47,949 nucleotides of DNA from Verrucomicrobiota bacterium (GTDB lineage: Bacteria; Verrucomicrobiota; Lentisphaeria; JABSQK01; JAJFLO01). The notes under the pieces were generated by a model. It was not told the origin of the DNA. It ran no database searches and saw only the letters and a program-made list of their open reading frames with translations. The translations under genes were made by a program, and so were the position numbers. Each line of letters begins with the position of its first letter. The first letter of the stretch is position 1. Positions 1 through 8,600 of the stretch are shown piece by piece. The stretch covers positions 1 to 47,949 of the forward strand of contig JAJFLO010000171.1 of the NCBI GenBank assembly GCA_021772675.1, read 5' to 3'.

Positions 1-1
1 C

Positions 2-106
2 AAAGCACGCGGTTATAGTACGGTAAAAAATATTAAAAGAATTACCTATCTGATCACTGGTAAGCTAAATTTTAACACTCTGAATCCCTATACCAAAAAT
101 ACATGA
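2..106 (+). pseudogene. C-terminal end of a DDE transposase, ISL3-like (partial at window edge)
   Basis: An open frame enters from the left edge and ends at TGA 104-106, encoding 34 residues that include KARGYSTVKN and YLITGKLNF. The pattern of basic residues, ARGY and YLxxGKL near the terminus resembles the C-terminal tail of ISL3-type transposases as I remember them. About 30 bases after the stop there is a possible insertion-sequence end (116-141). Only the tail is in the window, so whether the full gene is intact cannot be judged. The family call rests on a short stretch and could be wrong. Confidence 0.4.
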
Positions 107-115
107 AATTTAGGC

Positions 116-141
116 TTACCCACTCAAAACTCAAAGGAGCC
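116..141. repeat. Possible right terminal inverted repeat of the insertion sequence
   Basis: Read on the minus strand this begins GGCTCCTTTGAGTTTTGAG. ISL3-type elements typically have ends starting GGCTCTT followed by an AT-rich tract, and the position just past the transposase stop is right. The left end lies outside the window, so the pairing cannot be shown. Confidence 0.35.
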
Positions 142-164
142 TCAAAAAAGTTAACCCTCTTAAG

Positions 165-286
165 TTGATGGGGAGTATACGGATTACTGTACCGGTGATT
201 TTGATTTAGAAGACGACGAGGGAGAGATATTCCTCACTTGGAAAGTATATGATGGTACCTTCCAGGAAATAGATGAAAAACGATAA
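165..286 (+). pseudogene. Short open frame, possible gene remnant next to the insertion-sequence end
   Basis: A frame opens after an in-frame stop near 162-164 and runs to TAA 284-286. It encodes an acidic peptide ending TWKVYDGTFQEIDEKR. It has no good start codon and begins about 25 bases after the putative insertion-sequence end, so it may be the 3' remainder of a gene cut by that insertion. I do not recognise the protein. A 19-codon frame (273-332, starting MKNDNKPVEP) overlaps its end and could be the N-terminus of an antitoxin for the PIN fragment downstream; that is inference from position and a vague resemblance only. Confidence 0.25.
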
Positions 287-420
287 CAAACCAGTTGAGC
301 CAATTTCAAATACTCGCGAACTCGCATCTTAAATTGCTCACTTTAAACGTTCGGTTGTCAAGTACATTGCGTATTTAAATTATACAGTTACTTTAAGATA
401 ATAAAGGATAGTTGATCAGA

Positions 421-606
421 ATGGCAAAGTCTAGTGTTTACGTAGAGAACACCGTAGTCAGTTATCTAACCGGACGGCCCAGTCGCAATATTGTTGCAGC
501 TGCATGGCAAGAAATTACCCGGGATTGGTGGGCGTTACGAAGGCAACACTTTACTCTATTTAGTGTCTGTCGGGTAGGCTCTACAATTTTGGGTTGCAAC
601 CATTAA
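421..606 (+). pseudogene. Truncated VapC-type PIN-domain toxin
   Basis: From ATG 421 the frame reads MAKSSVYVENTVVSYLTGRP, then PSRNIVAAAWQEITRDWW. This matches the N-terminus of a group of PIN-domain toxins that begin with a conserved V-Y-x-E-T/N-x-V-V-S-Y-L-T strand carrying the first acidic metal ligand. Intact members are about 130-160 aa with three further acidic residues. Here homology stops at about residue 48 (RRQHFTLFS) and the frame ends at 606, so the catalytic core is missing and the gene should be dead. An A-rich GGA sits 12 bases upstream. An upstream TTG (412) is in frame, but the family starts at this ATG. Confidence 0.6.
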
Positions 607-655
607 TTATCATTCATTTAAACCTATGCCAACAAGAACAGACCCAATTTAAAAT

Positions 656-2272
656 ATGATTGATCAAAAAAAATTAGCTACAGCCATCAAGGCTTGGCGA
701 CAATCGCTAACCCAAGATGTTTTAGATTATGCGAACGCACAAAATCAATACGGCGCCTGCACAACATTGATCCAGCGCAAAATTCTCGCTGCTTTAAGAC
801 CTTGTAACAGAAACGAAGTTGAAAAAGTCGTTTGTATTGCCAATGAATATCGTATCCCACTTTATCCCATAAGCACTGGAAACAACTGGGGCTACGGCAC
901 GGCAAACCCAATAGTGGATGACTGCGTAATTGTCGATTTATCTCAAATGCAGAAAATTTATTGCGTGGACAGAGAGCTTGGGATCGTTGACCTAGAGCCA
1001 GGAGTGACCCAGCAAGCACTTCATCATTACCTAAAAGAAAACAACCTTCCATATATGGTACCCGCCACAGGTGCCGGACCAAATTGCAGCATTATCGGTA
1101 ACGCTTTAGAAAGAGGATATGGGCTCACACCACATACTGACCACTTTTCAGCTGTTACGTCGCTAGAAGTCGTATTGCCAGATGGGCGTATCTACAACAA
1201 AGCACTTGCAAAAGATGGCCCTCAGATCAATCAACTATACAAGTGGGGCACCGGCGCTTACCTGGACGGTATCTTTAGCCAAAGTAATTTTGGCATCACA
1301 ACTCGAATGAGTATCGCATTAGCAGCTAAGCCTGAGCGAATTCAAGCATTCTTCTTCTCCATAGAACAAGACGACCAACTTGAAGACGCTGTTAACACCG
1401 TCCGCGAAGTATTGCGATGTACACAAGGCATCACTGGCTCGATCAATTTAATGAACAGGCATCGAGTCCTGCCCATGGTGTCACCCTATCCATTAGAAAA
1501 CCAATTGCAAGGTGGATTAATATCAGAAACAACACTCGATCAACTCGCCAAAAAAAATAAAATCACTGCTTGGACCGGTGTTGGGGCAATCTATGGTGAC
1601 AAAGCTATTGTTAAAAGCACTCAGGCCGTCATTAAGCGATTATTGAAACCTCATGCAAGCCGTTTACATTTTCTAAATAGCTCCAAAATTGGTATGTTAC
1701 AACAAATTTTTGATTTTTTTCCTGGCATGAAAAAAAGCCAAATGGCCGTTATCATCAAAAAAATAACTCAAACATTGGAAATAATGGAGGGCCAGCCAAA
1801 TGAACTGGGCCTAACGCTGGCTTATTGGAAATCAGGCAAACCATCCGGCGACACAAAAAACCCGGCAAAAGATGGATGTGGACTCATATGGTACTCACCT
1901 CTGGTACCGATGAAAGCGGCTGAGGTTCGCAGTTTCACGACTATGGTACACGACGTATGTAGAGACCATAAAATTGAGCCACTCATTACGCTCACAAGCC
2001 TTTCCGGGCAATGTTTCGATAGCACGATACCAATACTATTTGACAAACAAGACAAAGAAGCAGCCGCACGCGCACAAGAGTGTTACTTTGCCCTATATGA
2101 AGCGGGACGTAAACTTGGCTTTTTGCCCTACCGAATGGGTGTTCATTCCATGCAACATGTTACTGATCAACAAGACAACATATTCTGGCAGTTGAGCCAG
2201 GAATTAAAACAGACCTTAGACCCAAATAATATAATTTCTCCCGGACGATACACACCTAGCAATAGAAGTTAG
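656..2272 (+). CDS. FAD-linked oxidase, vanillyl-alcohol oxidase / 4-cresol dehydrogenase family
   Basis: The 538-aa protein has an N-terminal PCMH-type FAD-binding domain (about residues 45-230). Visible signatures are PISTGNNWGYG near residue 72, GNALERGYGLTPHTDHF, and the family-typical KWGTGAYLDGIFSQSNFGI. A C-terminal substrate domain follows and ends DPNNIISPGRY. The family oxidises para-alkylphenols through a quinone methide, usually with covalent FAD. No cytochrome subunit gene is next to it, so an oxygen-using oxidase is more likely than a dehydrogenase. ATG 656 is fixed by an in-frame stop directly upstream (650-652); no clear ribosome binding site is seen. The gene converges on the NRPS-PKS operon, so a tailoring role is inference. 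Its TAG stop (2270-2272) overlaps the first bases of a repeat starting at 2271, which may have changed the last residues. Confidence 0.8.
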   Translation: MIDQKKLATAIKAWRQSLTQDVLDYANAQNQYGACTTLIQRKILAALRPCNRNEVEKVVCIANEYRIPLYPISTGNNWGYGTANPIVDDCVIVDLSQMQKIYCVDRELGIVDLEPGVTQQALHHYLKENNLPYMVPATGAGPNCSIIGNALERGYGLTPHTDHFSAVTSLEVVLPDGRIYNKALAKDGPQINQLYKWGTGAYLDGIFSQSNFGITTRMSIALAAKPERIQAFFFSIEQDDQLEDAVNTVREVLRCTQGITGSINLMNRHRVLPMVSPYPLENQLQGGLISETTLDQLAKKNKITAWTGVGAIYGDKAIVKSTQAVIKRLLKPHASRLHFLNSSKIGMLQQIFDFFPGMKKSQMAVIIKKITQTLEIMEGQPNELGLTLAYWKSGKPSGDTKNPAKDGCGLIWYSPLVPMKAAEVRSFTTMVHDVCRDHKIEPLITLTSLSGQCFDSTIPILFDKQDKEAAARAQECYFALYEAGRKLGFLPYRMGVHSMQHVTDQQDNIFWQLSQELKQTLDPNNIISPGRYTPSNRS

Positions 2273-2550
2273 ATAAGCTCGGCGTAAGTCCCGTCGGCAG
2301 TGCACGGAGCAGTTCTTGATGGAGTTTCGTTCGCATGGAAGTAAGTCGATCCGAGGATCGTCGTCTTCCACGCGAACGGAAATCCGCAAGAAATGTCCGC
2401 CCTTCGGGTTGGCTGTACAGGCGGATTTGTACCTTCGGAGGATTGGGGAGTCCTGCTGGACGGCAGGACGGACGCCCGCTCACAGTCCGTAAGTACAACT
2501 CTATCCAGTACAGACAATGCACAACCGAATGACTTGCGCCGAGCTTATCT
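2271..2550. mobile_element. 280-bp structured MITE-like element with 18-bp terminal inverted repeats
   Basis: The left end AGATAAGCTCGGCGTAAG is matched at the right end by CTTGCGCCGAGCTTATCT, whose reverse complement differs at one base. Inside are several nested inverted repeats: a 13-bp stem (GTTCGCATGGAAG with CTTCCACGCGAAC, one mismatch), a perfect CGATCC-GA-GGATCG hairpin, and AAATCCGC paired with GCGGATTT. It has no credible coding frame and is visibly richer in GC than its surroundings. I do not see a clean target-site duplication. The same end sequence recurs at 24488-24525, beyond the other end of the NRPS-PKS operon. Confidence 0.7.
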
Positions 2551-2673
2551 CGTTGGCCATTATGAGGTAGCCAATAACCCCTCAAGTTCATGCCTTTGAT
2601 TAAAATCAACACCAGTGTTGGCGTTGGCAATATTTCGCTCTGGCTCCATGAGCATACTCTCCCTATCAATTTA
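2551..2673. other. Intergenic spacer 3' of the NRPS operon, with a small hairpin
   Basis: This is the only sequence between the 2271-2550 element and the stop codon of the last NRPS gene. It holds an imperfect hairpin (TTGGC paired with GCCAA, about 2554-2575) but no T-rich tail on the minus strand, so a factor-independent terminator for the operon cannot be claimed. Confidence 0.3.
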
Positions 2674-5600
2674 TTAACATGCATTGTCATTGTAATGACT
2701 CACAATTTTTGTTAGACCGTGAACATTCTTGGATTCAAGCATAGTGAAATGATCACCTGGGATCTCGTGCACTACGACCTCGTTTGCCAATAGTTTATCC
2801 CAACCATGATCTTGTTGTGGGGCTTTCACAGAAATATCTCCACTTTTAGCATTAAAAAAAATCACATTAAGTGCCTGTGATATTGGTTCAGGTTTGTAGT
2901 TTTTGCTGTTTTCAATATCTTTTTTCAATCTTTCTATATAGCTTTCACATTCTTGCTTGCTGACGGGAATCTCGAACTGCACTAATTTCCTAAATAAAAA
3001 ATCGATATGATCGTCATCATCCAACGCTTCAAAATCCTCAAATTTAATCGATAAATCTATTTTGAATGCATTCGTTAGGTATTGAGAAAATTGAAATACA
3101 AAATGAGCGTCATTGCTCAATTTCTCTGTGAACTGGTATTTTGAGAGAATTTCAGGGGTATACGAATCAAGAAGTATTAAAAACTCAATTTTCTCGCCCT
3201 GTTTCAATAATAATTTGGCCATTTCAAAAACCACCCATCCACCGTATGAATGGCCTAGCAAACGATAGGGACCTTTAGGCTTTATCAATTTTAAGGCGTT
3301 GACATTATCTCTGGCGATATGATTAACACTAGTAGAAATTGCTCGATCATACGCGTCCGGGGGATCCAATCCATAAAACGGCTGATCTTGAGTGAGAGAG
3401 TTTGCGATACCAATAAAGCCCAACGCGCTCGCACCAAGGCCGGGGACGCCAAAGATTGGATTTTTTTCTCCTTTGGGTTGTAGTGGTATAACGATGTTTT
3501 TTTCTTGGCTATCTTGTTTTTCCACTTTTTTAAAAGTGTCAGTTTGATTCACCAATATTGTTGCTAACGCTTCAATTGTTGGGTTATTAACTAACGTTGA
3601 AATATCAATGGCGCATTTAAAATGTTTATTAATCTTGGAGGCTAGGCCGATAGCCAAAAGTGAATGACCACCTAAGTCGAAAAAGTTGTCGAATACTCCA
3701 ACGTCTGAAATAAGCAGTGTATTTTTAAACAACTCAGCCAAAGCATCTTCGACTTCATTCCTTGGTGCTAGGCGTTTTTTAGAAGGTAGCATTTCAAAAT
3801 CTAACGCTAAAAGTGCCTTTTTATCGACTTTACCATTAGGCGTCTTGGGGATAGATGGCACTCTAAAGAAAGCAACAGGAATCATATATTCAGGTAGATA
3901 TTCAGCCAGTTTTGGCTTTAAATCGATTGGATCGACAACGTTGTCATTTTCGGAAACATAATAGGCGACCATTACTTGATGATTCGCCTGCATTGTTTTT
4001 AGTAAGACCACACATTCATTTATTCCCGTCAATGCTATTGTTTGCTGTTCAATCTCTCCGATTTCAACGCGGAAACCTCTGATTTGCACTTGATCATCAA
4101 TACGACCTAGAAAATCGATGTTTCCATCTTCCAAGTAACAAGCAAGATCACCCGTTTTATATAATCGAGTACTTGCATTAAACGGATTTGGAATAAACTT
4201 CTCGCTACTTAGTTCTGGTTTGTTTAAATACCCTCTAGACAATCCAACACCACCAATATGTAATTCACCCGATACACCTTTCGGTAGTAGATTTTTGTCC
4301 TGATCCAGTAAATAGAGCTGGGTATTATCGATTGCTGTTCCAATGGGTATGGTATGCCTCCGCTGAAGCTGGCCATTCTCCCTAGTGAAACGATATATCG
4401 AGGCACAAACACTGTTTTCGGTGGGACCGTATGCATTAAAAAATAAACGATCCTTTGAAAACCTTTCTGCAATAGGTAGCGGGCACAATTCACCCGCAGA
4501 TATCAATGATTTAACTTCTGGCATCGATTGAGGATCCATTAACGATAGCAATGCTGGTGGCAGTGTCACCACGCTAATATGTCGCTCTCTCAAGAACAAC
4601 TGCAATAAAGAAACATCTCGCGTTACGCTTCGATCACATAACACTAAACTTGCACCACTGAATAGTGCCATCACAATTTCAGAAACTGCAGCATCAAAGC
4701 TAAAGGATGCGAACTGTAAAACTCTATCAGCAGACATTACTTCAAATTCCTTAATTTGGGCCTGCGCTAAATTCACTATGCCTCTATGATCAATCATCAC
4801 CCCTTTTGGCTGACCTGTAGATCCAGAGGTATAGATAACGTATGCCAGTTCACTTGATTTCATAACAACGCCAAGGTTGTCATCTGGCTCAGCATCAAAT
4901 TCCAGGGTATCCACACAAAGTACGTTTGCTATCTCGCTAGACAACAACGATACATTTATTGAGTGACACAATATCCATAACACTTGGCTGTCAACTAGCA
5001 TATATTGAATACGATTTTTCGGATAATGGGGATCAATGGGAACATAAGCGGCACCGACCTTTAACACTGCCAACAAACTCATAATCATCTCAGGTGATCG
5101 CTCTAAGCATATCGCAACCAGGCTCCCCGGGCCAACACCCTTTTTAATCAAACACCTCGCTAACTGATTGATCTGTTGATTTAGTGCTCGGTAGGTAATT
5201 GCCTTATTTTCGAAGAATAAAGCAACATTTTTTGGGGTTCGCTGCACTTGATCTTCAAACATTTGGTGAATTGCTTTTTCGCTATCAAATTCCACTTTTG
5301 TTTTATTAAAGCTATGGAGTAACTGCTGTTTTTCTTCTCTTGATAAGATATCGATTTCACCACACGTGGCAATATTCGCACTAACAAGACTATTTAATGC
5401 GTTAACATTATGGTCAAGCAACCTTTTTATGACAATCGATTCGTAGATCGAGTTGTCATATGAAATCAGCAACTTCAATTGCTCTCCCCCGCTAGCGACA
5501 ACGGTTAACGGGTAGTTTGCGTATTCATGAACATCAACATGTCCTATATCTAATGGATCTTTCCCTGAATGTTCTATTTTGCTCATTGGATAATTCTCGA

Positions 5601-8600
5601 ATACGACAATTGACTCGAACAAAGCTTGGGTATTATCGACAGCACTTAATGATTGAATCTCATTAATACCGGAAAATTGAAACTCGCGCATTTCAACTTG
5701 TTGATCTTGGAGTTGCTTCAACCAATCAAGTAATTTAAACCTTTTATGAAAAGCCACTCTGAGAGGAGTCGTATTTATATAAAGTCCAATCCGTTCTTCG
5801 ACACGGTTCAATTCCGGGGGTCTCCCTGCATTCGTGACACCGAATAGAACTTCATCTTGCTGATTATAACGCTGCAATACAATTGCCCATGCTCCTTGCA
5901 CCAATGTATTTAAAGTAATACGGTGGGAGTTGGCAAAACGGGTTAAATTAGTCGTCGTATCCTTAGATAACAGAACAGAGTGATCGGTATATCTTCGCGA
6001 CAAATGTTCATTGGCGGGATCCATACCGAGTCTATCAATTTGTGGATTGAGCGGGCGTTTAGGAATATTTAACGGCAACACCGTTTTTAAGCCTTTTAAA
6101 TATTCACGCCAGTATAGGGACGCCTTGACCTTATCGTAACTGGATAAATACTCAATAAAATCTTGATAATAGTCTGCTAATTTACCTGATGAAAATGTTT
6201 CGACCCAATGTCTTGTCGACTGAGCGTTTGATCGCTGCTGACTCTCAATCATTGAGTAAACTTCTAACACATTATCGAATAAAATGGGTATAGACCAACC
6301 ATCCATTAAGATATGGTGATGAGTTAGAATTAAGGTAAATCGACTATCCGCACATTTCACTAAATTTATGCGCATTAATGGTGCTGAATTTAACGTGAAG
6401 TCCTTAAGCAATGCATCACTGCCAATGTGGTAAATTTCTTCTTTTTGTTTTTTTTCAGATATGCCACTGAGATCAACGAATTTGAAAGGAGTCGTAACTT
6501 CTTTTAATACTATCTGATGGGCCATTTCCACTTCTTCGTACAAAAATATACTGCGGAGAATACTGTGCTGTGCAATTAGGATTTTCCATACCAACTCAAA
6601 TCTTGGTATATCTATTTCATTCATGATATCGCACTTCATCTGTCGAATATATGCACCTCTACCTTTATCATAAAGAGAGTGAAACAACATGCCGGCCTGC
6701 ATCGGGGACAATGGGTAAATACTCTCAATATTTGACAGATTTACATGCGTTTTCAACACGTCATCTAACTCATCTTGCGAAAGATTGGCCAATGGAAAAT
6801 CACTCGGTGTATAAGCTTGAACACTAGCTCCAGCACAATGATCCACCAACATCATCAAATTAGTTTTAAAATTGTTAGCTAAATGACCAATTGTACTTTT
6901 ATAGAATTGCGCTTCACAGTAACTAAACTCAGCGACTAGACGACCCCTAATAATCGAGGCATTTAATTCAAGGGTTGCAACGCGATGATTGTCCTTACCA
7001 TGAGCGTTTCCAACACTCTCTTCGGCGTACTCAACCAACCTATCTGTTTCAGGCAGCTGAACAAATTGGCCAAGATAATTAAAGAGCATACCAATTCCAC
7101 TCTTGTCCGTCAGGTCCTCTCTGACAGACTGATCCGAATGAAGATACCGTAATATGCCATAGCTGATCCCATTCAACGGAATTCTTCTTAACTGCTCTTT
7201 AATAGATTTAACAACTATCCCTATGTCTTTAGTTGAGGGTAAATATAGGCTTGCAGGAAATAAAGCAGTAAACCAGCCCACAGTCCGGCTGTTATCAATA
7301 TGCTCATCTAAAATATCTCTACCATGTCCCTCCATGTATATTCGATGATTGGCGTGACCAGTCCAGTCCTGCAACGTTAACAATAAAGCGCTAATCAAAA
7401 TATCATTTATGGTCGTGTTATAGGCAGTATTGACATTGGTTAACAGTGTGTTGGTTTGCTCTAAATCAAATTCTACTTTAACGTCGTTTGAAAGCAACTC
7501 ACTATTTTCACCCTCAGATAGGTCTTTCGAAAAAGACACTGATTCAGTGTCAATGACTCTTTTCCAGTATTCAATGTCTTGATCAAATCGACCTTTATTG
7601 GCCAGTTTACGTAATGATTCACTGTAACATTGGAATGATGTGGTTTTTTCCCCTAGCAGAACATCAGTCTTCCCTATTAGTAATAACGCACTACTAATAA
7701 AATCTTCAAGCAAGATACGCCATGACACGCCGTCAACAACGAGATGATGTATCACGATAAACAATCGGTTGTGCGTATCAAAAGCAGGAGTTTTGATGAG
7801 CAGGAGCTTCCATAGTGGCCCATGCTCAATATTCAATGACTGCTGACATCGATTACATAGATCAGTAATCAATTTACCTTGACTAACAGTACCCAGCTTC
7901 TTAGACTCCGTAGAGAAATCGACTTCCTCTATTCTAAAATTTGTCTCCGCAGAGTGATGTTGGGCATGAGAAAATCGTAGCCGTAGTGCATCATGTTGTT
8001 TCTCAAGGGTATCTGCTATCTCACGAACCATTGAGATATTTATGCACTTGTCCAGCTTAAACAAAGCCATTTGATTCCAGTGGTGGTGATTTCTAAATTT
8101 TTCTTCACTAAACCAAGATTGTATGGGGGAATAGCTCGCTTCACCCTGGACAAACCCTTGCTCGCAAACAGTGTCAACATTGACTGATTTAATATTGCTT
8201 ATCAAACTACTGACGGTTTGATACTTGAATAGATCTTTTATCGAAAAATATATCCCGTCTTGCTTGGCGCGGCTTACTACCTGAATACTCAAAATAGAAT
8301 CACCACCAAATTCAAAGAAATTATCATTAATGCCTATCCTATTTGTATTCAGTACACTCGCGAAAATATCCGCTAAAGCCTTTTCTTCAGAAGTAGTAGG
8401 AGCACTAGAAGGTTGATCTACACTACTCATCTGTTCTAAGACGAGTAACGCCTTCTTATTAACCTTGCCATTAGAAGTTAAAGGAATGTCATCCACTACC
8501 AACATTGAATTGGGTATCATATAACCCGGCAGGATTGAAGACAGCTCAGACTTAAGATCAGCAACATTCAATACGTTATTTTCGTTTATCACTATAAATG

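Noticed and set aside
412-420. TTG 412 as start of the PIN toxin fragment
   Set aside because: Family proteins begin M-A-K/M-x-K directly before the first strand, which matches ATG 421.
687-1082. A 131-codon minus-strand frame
   Set aside because: Antisense to the clearly recognisable FAD-binding domain of the flavoenzyme; it has no start context and its composition is not protein-like.
2271-2550. Integron attC site or gene cassette
   Set aside because: There is no GTTRRRY/RYYYAAC core pair and no cassette gene. The termini behave as ordinary inverted repeats with a homologous end at 24488.
2256-2690. Minus-strand frames across the 280-bp element
   Set aside because: They are created by the GC-rich inverted repeats; composition and lack of start sites argue against genes.
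2690-3300. The C-terminal hydrolase of the NRPS as a separate editing thioesterase
   Set aside because: It is in frame and directly after the last carrier domain with no gap, so it is the integral release thioesterase.
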